Below are positions 57,263 to 64,000 of a stretch of DNA of 64,000 bases, piece after piece. The stretch comes from CAIWHR01 sp963734055 (GTDB lineage Bacteria > Pseudomonadota > Gammaproteobacteria > Burkholderiales > Casimicrobiaceae), in NCBI GenBank assembly GCA_963734055.1, contig CAVTFQ010000013.1, positions 120,202 to 184,201 on the forward strand, given 5' to 3'. The position numbers and the translations under genes were made by a program. The notes beneath the pieces were generated by a model, which had not been told where the DNA came from, did no database searches, and saw only the letters and a list, made by a program, of their open reading frames with translations. How positions within the stretch are numbered: position 1 is the stretch's first letter; the number at the start of each line of letters is the position of its first letter.

Positions 57263-57913
57263 ATGGGCAGACGGCGGCCGCGGCTCCTGATCCTCGGATG
57301 CGGCACGTTCGCCGTGCAGACGCTCGAGATCGCCGAGGAGCAGGGCGGTTTCGAACCCGCGGGATTCATCAACAGCTTCGAGGCGCCGGCCGCCGAGGCG
57401 AAGCTCGAAGGGCTTCCCGTGTACGGGATCGACGCGCTGCCGCTCGGCCCGGGTGATGCGCTCGTCGCCTCCGGTGCGGTCAGCAATCGCCGCCGGGCCG
57501 CGCTCGAAATCCTGGCGCGGCGCGGCTACGCCTTCGCGACGCTCGTCCACCCTACCGCGTACGTGTCGCGCCGGGCGAGCCTCGCGGCCGGCGCGGTCGT
57601 CAACTCCGGGGTCCAGCTCTCGATCTACGTCACCCTGGATCCGCACGCCATCGTCAATCGCGCCGCGACGATCGGCCATCACACGAGGATCGGCGCCTAT
57701 GCGACGGTCGGTCCCGGGGTGACGATCGCGGGCTCGGTCGATGTCGGCGACGGTGCGTACGTCGGCGCGGGCAGCGTCGTGCGCGAGCATTCGACGATCG
57801 GCGCGGGGGCGGTCGTCGGCGCGGGCGCAGTCGTCGTGAAGCATGTCGCCGCGAACACGCTCGTCACGGGTGTTCCGGCGAGCGTCGCGCGGACCGGCGT
57901 CGACGGGCTTTGA
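57263..57913 (+). CDS. NeuD/PglD-type sugar O- or N-acyltransferase
   Basis: A 216-residue acyltransferase. The first part is a Rossmann-like PglD N-domain ('LLILGCGTFAVQTLEIAEEQ', 'GFINSFEAPAAEAKLEGLPV'). A left-handed beta-helix of hexapeptide repeats follows (about 110-200: 'VVNSGVQLSIYVTLDP', 'ATIGHHTRIGAYATVGPG', 'VVGAGAVVVKHVAANTLV'), ending 'GVPASVARTGVDGL'. Such enzymes acylate amino sugars or sialic acid in surface glycans. ATG 57263 is chosen, although TTG 57224 is possible. Its stop overlaps the next glycosyltransferase. Sugar donor unknown. Confidence 0.82.
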   Translation: MGRRRPRLLILGCGTFAVQTLEIAEEQGGFEPAGFINSFEAPAAEAKLEGLPVYGIDALPLGPGDALVASGAVSNRRRAALEILARRGYAFATLVHPTAYVSRRASLAAGAVVNSGVQLSIYVTLDPHAIVNRAATIGHHTRIGAYATVGPGVTIAGSVDVGDGAYVGAGSVVREHSTIGAGAVVGAGAVVVKHVAANTLVTGVPASVARTGVDGL

Positions 57914-59169
57914 TGCCGTTCGAGCGAAGAGATCCGTGCGCCATGAACCGTTCGATTCTTCTTGCGGGACCGCGCTTCGAGCGGCAGGCGGGCGGGCTCG
58001 AGCGCGCCCTCGCCGATCTCGTCGCGGAGCTGCGGGCGCAGGGTTTCGACGTCGAGGATGCGACCGCAGCGTCGACGGTGCCCGAGGACGTCGGCCTCGC
58101 CACACGGCCGCGCACGAGCTGGCTCGGTCGCCTGAACCGATCGACCGCCGCCGCCGCGCTGTGGGCACGCCTTTCGCCACCGCGGCGACGTGCGCTCCGT
58201 GACCTGTTCGCTTCACGCGCGGAGCTGGCCGAGGCCGCGGTTACGCTGTCCGATCTCGAGAGGAGGCTTCGCGCCCGCCGCTTCGACGCGGTCCTCTACT
58301 GCGTCGAGGAGGCGCCGCCGGGCGGGCTCGCGCTCGCGCAGTCGCTGCACGATCGCGTCATTCCGATGGCGATCGAAGGGCTCGCCGCCGAGCTTGCAGG
58401 CGGCGCGGTCTCGGGAAGACTCCTGCGCGCGCGCGGCGCGCATCCATGGCTCGGGCGGCGTGCCGACCCGCGCGCGATCCGCTGCGCGATCCTGTCGAGT
58501 CGGTCGTGGGTCGCGGCGACTGCGCGCGCCGGGTTGCCGGCGGACGTTGCGCACCCCGTGTACTTCGGCGTGCCGCTGCCGGCGAGCGCGCGCGCGCCGC
58601 GTCGCTTCGGAGGACGACTCCTCTACGTCGGGCGGCTGGTCAAGGAAAAAGGCGCGCACCAGCTCCTCGCCGGCGTCGCGCGGGCACGCGCGAGCGACGC
58701 GCGCCTCACGCTCACGCTCGTGACGGGCGAGGGCCCGCCGTCGTATCGCACGCTCGTGCGGCGCCGGATCGCCGCCCTCGGCCTCGACGGCGCGGTCGAA
58801 TGGCATGTGCCGGTGCCGCGGTCGGCGCTGCCTGCGTTGTTCGCGGAGCACGACGCGCTCCTGTTCTGGTCTGCCGTCGACGAGCCCGCACCGCTGGTCG
58901 CAATGGAGGCGATGGCTGCGCGGCTGCCCGTCGTGGTGCCTGCGCCGCGGACGCCATCGCCGATCTACGAGGATGGCGTGACGTGCGTAGCGTACGGCCG
59001 GCGCGACCCTGCGTCGATCGCCGCCGCGATCCTGCGCCTCGCTGGCGATCCCGGGCTCGGTGCGGCGGTCGCCGATGGCGGGGCGGCACGGATCCGCGAG
59101 GGCTTCACGCCCGCGCAAACGGCGCGAGAGTACGCGGCGCTGCTCGATGCGGCGATCGCTGCGCGCTAG
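57913..59169 (+). CDS. GT-B (family 4-like) glycosyltransferase
   Basis: A 418-residue GT-B glycosyltransferase. The N-domain begins with 'RSILLAGPRFERQAGGLERA'. The donor-binding C-domain includes 'LLYVGRLVKEKGAHQLLAG' (near 240), 'SALPALFAEHDALLFWSAVD' and 'EPAPLVAMEAMAARLPVVVP', the acidic E-x7-E motif region. ATG 57913 overlaps the upstream acyltransferase stop; ATG 57943 is an alternative that removes ten residues. It pairs with the PglD-like gene, suggesting synthesis of a modified glycan. It is convergent with the DUF7931 gene, stops overlapping. Confidence 0.85.
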   Translation: MPFERRDPCAMNRSILLAGPRFERQAGGLERALADLVAELRAQGFDVEDATAASTVPEDVGLATRPRTSWLGRLNRSTAAAALWARLSPPRRRALRDLFASRAELAEAAVTLSDLERRLRARRFDAVLYCVEEAPPGGLALAQSLHDRVIPMAIEGLAAELAGGAVSGRLLRARGAHPWLGRRADPRAIRCAILSSRSWVAATARAGLPADVAHPVYFGVPLPASARAPRRFGGRLLYVGRLVKEKGAHQLLAGVARARASDARLTLTLVTGEGPPSYRTLVRRRIAALGLDGAVEWHVPVPRSALPALFAEHDALLFWSAVDEPAPLVAMEAMAARLPVVVPAPRTPSPIYEDGVTCVAYGRRDPASIAAAILRLAGDPGLGAAVADGGAARIREGFTPAQTAREYAALLDAAIAAR

Positions 59170-59690
59170 AGACCGAGCACCGTCCCGGTGAGCCCCGGCT
59201 CGCCGGTGGCCCAGATTTCCTCGAAGCGATTGATCAGAGGCCGCGCGAGATGTGGGTCCTCGATCACCAGCGCCGCGCGCGGCTGCTCCACGTGGAAGCG
59301 ATGGAGGAAGTGCCGGCCGTCGACGATGACGAGCGGATCGGCGGCGCCCTTGGCCTCGGGGCCTGTCCGATAGACGGTGACGCGATCGCTGAACGACTTG
59401 AGCAGCGCCGCGAGGCGCGGGCAGGAGGCTTCGAGCCAGCGCGTTTCGTGCACGATGATCTCGAGCTTCGCCGTGGGCGACCGGCGCAGGAACGCCGCGA
59501 GCCTTTCCGCCCGCGCCGGGCTGTTCCAGCCCATCTCGGAGAGGTCGTGGTCGAAGACGCGGATCGAATGCTGCGCGAGCGCGACCAGCTCGTCGAGCGC
59601 GATGACCTGCTCGCGCACGGTCGACAGCGTCTCCTGGCGCGGCTCGGGGGCGGGCGCCGGCTCAGGCGGCACCGAGGTGGAGGTAGCCAT
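59166..59690 (-). CDS. DUF7931-like protein downstream of roxA
   Basis: A 174-residue soluble protein of unknown function, of a type commonly found next to roxA in betaproteobacteria. It has no signal peptide; residues 1-25 are Pro/Ala-rich. The conserved part is 'STVREQVIALDELVALAQHS' and 'IRVFDHDLSEMGWNSPARAE', and the C-terminus includes 'ALVIEDPHLARPLINRFEEI'. The fold may be phospholipase D-like, but no HKD motif is visible. Its ATG (59690) lies inside the end of roxA, a 29-base overlap, implying coupled translation. Confidence 0.75.
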   Translation of the reverse strand: MATSTSVPPEPAPAPEPRQETLSTVREQVIALDELVALAQHSIRVFDHDLSEMGWNSPARAERLAAFLRRSPTAKLEIIVHETRWLEASCPRLAALLKSFSDRVTVYRTGPEAKGAADPLVIVDGRHFLHRFHVEQPRAALVIEDPHLARPLINRFEEIWATGEPGLTGTVLGL

Positions 59691-60801
59691 GACGGTGCCA
59701 ATCGTACATGAGCGAGAGCGCGTCCGGCGCGGCGCGGTCGACCGCAGGGCCGGGGAGGTCCCGCGCATTCGCGAGCCTTCGCAGCGTCCCCGCGCCGGCG
59801 GCAGGCCACGGCAGCGCGTCCCCGTTCACGTACAGATGCCGCGCGTCGTAGAGGAGCTGCGTACGCGCGTCGAGCCGGACTCCGTTTCTTCGAGCCCGGA
59901 CACGGAACGCGGCGAACGGCACCGGGCGAGCGGGCGGCGAGAAGCAGATCGACGGTTTCGGCTCGGACAGCCAGCTGCCGAGGAAGCGATCGGCGTCGCC
60001 GCGGCCCCAGCGGATCCGGTTCAGCATCGCAGCGCAGCGACGCTGCATCGTGGCGTCGATGCGCGCCGGTTCCCGCGTCGGGCGGAGCCCCGGATCCGCG
60101 TAGCGCCCGGGCAGGTCGAGGCGATCGCGCAGCCAGTCGAGGAAGGCGGTCGCGAGCTCGTTCGTGGCCGGTGCGCGGAAGCCGATCGAGCAGGTGATGC
60201 AGAGATCGACGGCCACGCCGTCGTGCGCGAACGAAGGCGGCAGATAGAGCATGTCGCCCGGGCTCAGTACCGCTTCGTGCTGCGGCGTGAACCGCCGCAG
60301 GATCTTGAGTGGCAGGCCCGATCGGAGCGCGAGGTCGCGCTGTCGGCCGTAGCGCCAGCGCCGGCGCCCCGCGCCCTGCAGCAGGAAGACGTCGTACGAG
60401 TCGAAGTGTGGGCCGACGCCGCCGCCGGGCGCGGCCAGGCTCACCATCAGGTCGTCGAGCCGCGCGAACGGCACGAAGGCAAACCGCCGCAGGAGCGCGT
60501 CCGCGCCCGCGTGGTGCAGATTGACGCCCTGGACGAGGAGCGTCCAGTCGCGCGCGGGCAACGAACGGAAGTCGGCGCGGCGGAACGGGCCGTACGCGAG
60601 CGACCAGCGCACCCCGTCGCGCACGACGAGCCGCGACTCGACGTCGTCGCGCCGGGCCAGCGCCGTGAGTTCGCGCGACGAGAGCACGCCGGCGAATCCC
60701 GGCAGCGCGTTCCGGACGAGCAGCGCGTCCTTCTGCCACAAGCGACGCAGGAACGCCGCGGGCGCGTGTCCGCCGAGGAGCGGCGCCGTCTCGGCTCGCA
60801 T
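59662..60801 (-). CDS. roxA: 50S ribosomal protein L16 arginine hydroxylase RoxA (JmjC cupin)
   Basis: A 379-residue 2-oxoglutarate/Fe(II) oxygenase (YcfD-like) that hydroxylates an arginine of ribosomal protein L16. The Fe ligands are in 'GGVGPHFDSYDVFLLQGAG' (His-x-Asp, near 130) and 'YLPPSFAHDGVAVDLCITC' (second His, near 190). The N-terminus 'LLGGHAPAAFLRRLWQKDAL' and the C-terminal winged-helix domain fit. The start at 60801 has TATAAT six bases upstream, which predicts a leaderless mRNA. Divergent from slyD. Confidence 0.92.
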   Translation of the reverse strand: MRAETAPLLGGHAPAAFLRRLWQKDALLVRNALPGFAGVLSSRELTALARRDDVESRLVVRDGVRWSLAYGPFRRADFRSLPARDWTLLVQGVNLHHAGADALLRRFAFVPFARLDDLMVSLAAPGGGVGPHFDSYDVFLLQGAGRRRWRYGRQRDLALRSGLPLKILRRFTPQHEAVLSPGDMLYLPPSFAHDGVAVDLCITCSIGFRAPATNELATAFLDWLRDRLDLPGRYADPGLRPTREPARIDATMQRRCAAMLNRIRWGRGDADRFLGSWLSEPKPSICFSPPARPVPFAAFRVRARRNGVRLDARTQLLYDARHLYVNGDALPWPAAGAGTLRRLANARDLPGPAVDRAAPDALSLMYDWHRHGYLHLGAA

Positions 60802-60807
60802 GACGGG

Positions 60808-60842
60808 ATTATATCGAGCGGCCCTCAGAGGCCGCGTACAAT
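60808..60842. promoter_or_regulatory. Divergent roxA/slyD promoter region with central palindrome
   Basis: On the minus strand TATAAT (60813-60808) is six bases from the roxA ATG; on the plus strand TACAAT (60837-60842) precedes slyD. Between them GCGGCC-CTCAGA-GGCCGC (60818-60835) is a perfect inverted repeat. One site could control both genes. Confidence 0.45.
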
Positions 60843-60869
60843 GCGCGGGAACGGTCCGCCGGAGCGCGC

Positions 60870-61358
60870 ATGAACATCTTCGCCAACACCGTCGTCACGC
60901 TGACCTTCGAGCTCTTTGACAGCGAAGGCGCGCTGCTCGAGTCGACGACCGAGCCGATCACCTATCTGCACGGCGGGCACTCGGGCATGCTGCCGAAGCT
61001 CGAGGCGGCGCTGAACCTGAAGGAGGCGGGCGACACGGTTTCGGTCGATATGGAGCCCGCGGATGCGTTCGGCGACTACGATCCCGAGCTCGTGAAGATG
61101 GAGTCGACCGACCGGATGCCGCCCGATGTCGCGGTCGGCATGCAGCTCGAAACCTACGAGAATCCGGGCGACGACGAGGGTGGCACCGTCTATACCGTCA
61201 CCGACATTGCGGAGGGCAGGGTCGTGCTCGACGGCAATCATCCTTGGGCCGGCAAGCGGTTGCGCTTCGACTGCCGGATCCTCGACGTCCGCGCAGCGAC
61301 GCCGGAGGAGGTCGAGCACGGGCATGTGCACGGCCCGCACGGCCACCACCACCATTAG
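60870..61358 (+). CDS. slyD: FKBP-type peptidyl-prolyl isomerase SlyD
   Basis: A 162-residue prolyl isomerase and chaperone. FKBP motifs: 'TFELFDSEGALLESTTEP', 'TYLHGGHSGMLPKLEAAL' and 'VDMEPADAFGDYDPELV', with the insert-in-flap chaperone domain between about 70 and 125. The tail ends 'EHGHVHGPHGHHHH', a metal-binding histidine cluster, shorter than that of E. coli SlyD. Such tails supply Ni2+ for metalloenzymes. The stop TAG is shared with the left end of an inverted repeat. It converges on mutS. Confidence 0.94.
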   Translation: MNIFANTVVTLTFELFDSEGALLESTTEPITYLHGGHSGMLPKLEAALNLKEAGDTVSVDMEPADAFGDYDPELVKMESTDRMPPDVAVGMQLETYENPGDDEGGTVYTVTDIAEGRVVLDGNHPWAGKRLRFDCRILDVRAATPEEVEHGHVHGPHGHHHH

Positions 61359-61442
61359 AAAGCAGGGTCAGACCCGACTTTTGCGACCACACGCGCCGCC
61401 CGCACACTGCCCGCCGCAAAAGTCGGGTCTGACCCTACTTTC
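61358..61442. repeat. REP-like inverted repeat, copy 2
   Basis: Arms at 61358-61385 and 61415-61442, 28 bases each with one mismatch (outer bases GAAAGCAGGGTCAGACCCGA on the left), surround a 29-base loop. The arms match copy 1 at 40048-40132. It fills the convergent gap between slyD and mutS, beginning on the last base of the slyD stop. It may work as a bidirectional terminator for the two genes. Confidence 0.7.
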
Positions 61443-61444
61443 TC

Positions 61445-64000
61445 CTACGTCTTCCCGAGGAGCGTCCTGAGCTCGTAAAGCGCCGCCAGCGCACCGCGCG
61501 GCGTCATGGAATCCGGGTCGAGCTCCGCGAGCCTGGTCGCGACTGCCGCCGCTTCCGGCAGCGTCAGCGGCGGCTCCTCCGTCTCCGGCGCGACGCCGGG
61601 TGGCGCGAACAGGTCCGCCTGGTTCGATCCCGCGGCGCTGAACTTGTCGAGGCGCGCGAGATAGCCCTTCGCGCGGCGGATCGCGTCGGCGGGGACGCCC
61701 GCGAGCTTTGCCACCTGCAACCCGTAGCTCCGGTTCGCCGGGCCCTCTTCGGCGGCGTGCAGGAACACGATCCCGTCGGCGTGCTCGACCGCGTCGAAGT
61801 GGAGGTTCGCGCAGCCGACGATCTCCGCCGGCAGCGCGGTCAGCTCGAAGTAGTGCGTGGCGAAGAGCGCGAGGCAGCGATTCTTCTCCGCCAGCTGGTG
61901 CGCGATCGCCCACGCAAGCGCAAGCCCGTCGAACGTCGACGTGCCGCGACCGATCTCGTCGATCAGGACCAGGCTCGACGGCGTCGCGCGGTGGAGGATC
62001 GTTGCCGCTTCCGTCATCTCGACCATGAACGTCGAGCGGCCGCCGGCGAGGTCGTCGGCGGCGCCGATCCGCGTGTGGATGGCGTCGAGCGGCCCGATGC
62101 GCGCGCTCGCGGCCGGCACGAACGATCCGCAGTGCGCGAGGAGCGCGATGACGGCGGCCTGCCGCATGTACGTCGACTTGCCGCCCATGTTGGGGCCGGT
62201 GATGATCAGCAAGCGGCGCTCGGGCGTGAGCTCGAGATCGTTCGGGATGAACGCCTCGACCTGGCGCTCGACGACCGGATGCCGCCCGCCGCGGATCGAC
62301 AGACCGGGCCCCGCCGCGAACTCCGGCCGGACGAGGCCGAGCGCATCGGCGCGCTCGGCGAGCGTCACGAGCACATCGAGGGTCGCGAGCGCGGCGGCAA
62401 GCTTCTGCAACGCCGGGATCGCCGGCGCGAGCGCCGCGAGCAATCCGTCCCAGAGCAGCTTCTCGCGCGCGAGCGCACGATCCTGCGCCGAGAGCGCCTT
62501 GTCCTCGAACGTCTTGAGCTCGGGGGTGATATAGCGCTCGGCATTCTTGAGCGTCTGGCGCCGGTGGTAGTCGACCGGAACCTTCGCGACGTTCGCATGC
62601 GTGACTTCGATGTAGAAGCCGTGGACGCGGTTGTACTCGACTTTGAGGTTTGCGATGCCCGTGCGCTCGCGCTCGCGGCCTTCGAGCGCGATCAGGAACT
62701 CGCCGCAGTGCTCGTCGATCGACCGCAGTTCGTCGAGCTCGGCATCGTAGCCCTTCGCGATGACGCCGCCGTCGCGGACCTGCGCCTCCGGCTCCGTTGC
62801 GATCGCGCGGCGAAGGTGGTCGGCCCACTGCAGATCGATGGCAAGGTCCGCGGCCAGATCCACCACAAGCGGCGCCCTTTGGCCCGCGAGCGAGGCGGTC
62901 AGCGCGGGGAGTCGCTCGAGCGTGTCGCGCAGCCCGGCGAGGTCTCGTGGCCGGGCCGAGCCGAGCACGACGCGGGTGGAGATGCGCTCGACGTCCGCGG
63001 TGTGCCCAAGCTCCGCGTAGAGCGCGCGGCGGGCGCGCGGATCGTCGACCCACGACGCCACCCCCGCATGCCGGGCGGCCGCCGCCTCTTGCGAGCGAAG
63101 CGGATGGGTGAGCCACTGGCGGAGCATCCGGCTGCCCGCCGCGGTCGCGCATCCGTCGAGCAGAGAGAGCAGCGTCGGCGCAGGCTCGCCGCGCAGCGTC
63201 TCCGTGATCTCGAGGTTGCGCCGCGTCGCGCTGTCGAGCGCGAGAAATTCGCCGGCGGCCTCGACGGTCAGCGCGCGCACATGCGCGAGCGCCGCCTGCT
63301 GCGTGGCGGCCGCGTAGCCGAAGAGCGCACCCGCGGCGCCGAGGGCCAGGTCCCGCTCGTCGATGCCGAATGCCGCGAGGTCCTGCGTGCCGAAATGCTT
63401 CGCCAGCGACCGGGCCGCCGCCGCCGCGTCGAACTGCCAGACCGGCAGCTCGCGCGTGGGCACGCCATTCTGCGCCGCGGGCGCCACGGCGCCGTCGGGG
63501 ATCAAGAGCTCGGCCACGTCGAGCCGCTCGACCCGCGCGGCGGCCTCCGAGGCGGGGACTTCGGCCAGCGTGAACTGGCCGGACGCGAGGTTGAGCCACG
63601 CGATGCCCGTGCGGTGACGACCGGCATTCACGGACACGAGCAGCCGGTCCCGCTTGGCCTCGAGCAGGTTCGCGTCGGTCACCGTGCCCGGCGTCACGAC
63701 GCGCTGCACCTTGCGCTCGACGGGGCCCTTGCTGGTCGCGGGATCGCCGATCTGCTCGCAGATCGCGACCGACTCGCCGAGCTTCATGAGCTTGGCGAGG
63801 TAGCCTTCGACGGCGTGGAACGGAACGCCTGCCATCGGGATCGGCGCGCCGGCCGACGCGCCGCGCGCGGTCAGCGTGATGTCGAGGAGCTTCGCCGCGC
63901 GCTTCGCGTCGTCGTAGAAGAGCTCGTAGAAGTCGCCCATCCGGTAGAACAGGAGCTTGTCCGGGTGTTCCGCCTTGGCGCGGAAGTACTGCTGCATCAT
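61445..64000 (-). CDS. mutS: DNA mismatch repair protein MutS (5' end cut by the window)
   Basis: At least 851 residues are visible. The mismatch-reading Phe-x-Glu is in 'YRMGDFYELFYDDAKRAAKL', and the connector, lever and clamp domains follow. The ATPase has Walker A 'IITGPNMGGKSTYMRQ' (near 605) and Walker B 'VLIDEIGRGTSTFDG'. The tail 'LDPDSMTPRGALAALYELRT' is normal. The first visible residues, 'MMQQYFRAKAEHPD', align about 13 residues inside the E. coli protein, so the true start is probably beyond 64000. It is convergent with slyD, with an inverted repeat between them. Confidence 0.96.
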   Translation of the reverse strand: MMQQYFRAKAEHPDKLLFYRMGDFYELFYDDAKRAAKLLDITLTARGASAGAPIPMAGVPFHAVEGYLAKLMKLGESVAICEQIGDPATSKGPVERKVQRVVTPGTVTDANLLEAKRDRLLVSVNAGRHRTGIAWLNLASGQFTLAEVPASEAAARVERLDVAELLIPDGAVAPAAQNGVPTRELPVWQFDAAAAARSLAKHFGTQDLAAFGIDERDLALGAAGALFGYAAATQQAALAHVRALTVEAAGEFLALDSATRRNLEITETLRGEPAPTLLSLLDGCATAAGSRMLRQWLTHPLRSQEAAAARHAGVASWVDDPRARRALYAELGHTADVERISTRVVLGSARPRDLAGLRDTLERLPALTASLAGQRAPLVVDLAADLAIDLQWADHLRRAIATEPEAQVRDGGVIAKGYDAELDELRSIDEHCGEFLIALEGRERERTGIANLKVEYNRVHGFYIEVTHANVAKVPVDYHRRQTLKNAERYITPELKTFEDKALSAQDRALAREKLLWDGLLAALAPAIPALQKLAAALATLDVLVTLAERADALGLVRPEFAAGPGLSIRGGRHPVVERQVEAFIPNDLELTPERRLLIITGPNMGGKSTYMRQAAVIALLAHCGSFVPAASARIGPLDAIHTRIGAADDLAGGRSTFMVEMTEAATILHRATPSSLVLIDEIGRGTSTFDGLALAWAIAHQLAEKNRCLALFATHYFELTALPAEIVGCANLHFDAVEHADGIVFLHAAEEGPANRSYGLQVAKLAGVPADAIRRAKGYLARLDKFSAAGSNQADLFAPPGVAPETEEPPLTLPEAAAVATRLAELDPDSMTPRGALAALYELRTLLGKT

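Overview
The window is about 64 kb of very G+C-rich DNA from a Gram-negative proteobacterium. Its gene order points to the Betaproteobacteria (Nitrosomonadales/Burkholderiales side): suhB/trmJ/cysE next to the isc operon, hldD-comEA-cysM, tsaB-rimI-udg, dapA-bamC, and slyD/roxA next to mutS. An outer membrane is implied by hldD, bamC and lplT, and a PEP-CTERM protein is present. This placement is an inference from gene content and synteny; no rRNA is present. The window looks chromosomal and mostly housekeeping. I found no phage, plasmid, intact IS, CRISPR, tRNA or rRNA, and no gene-free stretch longer than about 220 bases.

Layout. 1-3.4 kb: suhB (partial), trmJ, a DUF3667 membrane protein, cysE. 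3.4-9.8 kb: the full ISC iron-sulfur operon iscR-S-U-A-hscB-hscA-fdx-iscX, then a MAPEG protein. An IscR-type operator lies on the iscR promoter. hscB is frameshifted and followed by a 177-base inverted-repeat element, and a second TA-flanked element follows the MAPEG gene. 9.9-15.2 kb (minus): an unusual operon of acyl-CoA synthetase, 2-oxoacid dehydrogenase E1 alpha, E1 beta and E2, and an acyl carrier protein, with no E3. It sits behind an FNR/Anr-like palindrome. 15.2-26.8 kb: rlmD, tsaB-rimI-udg4, lemA with two TPM-domain genes, lplT, alr, hldD, comEA, cysM and an exonuclease. 26.9-38 kb: a frameshifted PEP-CTERM gene, phzF-like, mnmH, tesA, a glycosyltransferase/cupin pair inserted beside a ybbA-ybbP transporter, a PEP-mutase-like gene with a tautomerase, and a NatAB-like exporter whose permease is frameshifted. 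38.5-48.2 kb: a lipoprotein hydrolase, kynA-kynU, an FHA/serine protease/DUF2970 group, and the cytochrome bd operon cydP-A-B-X including a 50-residue cydX. 48.3-64 kb: clpB behind a sigma-32-like promoter, a channel-like protein, DUF2917/LysR, a methyltransferase, dapA-bamC, an MBL hydrolase, purC, two sugar-modification genes, DUF7931-roxA, slyD, and mutS (cut by the right edge).

Themes. The operons cover Fe-S assembly plus Fe-S clients (fdx, rlmD, udg4), low-oxygen physiology (cytochrome bd; FNR-like box), envelope and glycan work, and tRNA/ribosome modification (trmJ, tsaB, rimI, mnmH, rlmD, roxA). The least explained parts are the ACP-coupled dehydrogenase operon, the inverted-repeat elements that start inside stop codons, and three genes broken by frameshifts that are all net +1. 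The shared direction suggests residual insertion errors in the assembly, but real mutations are not excluded.
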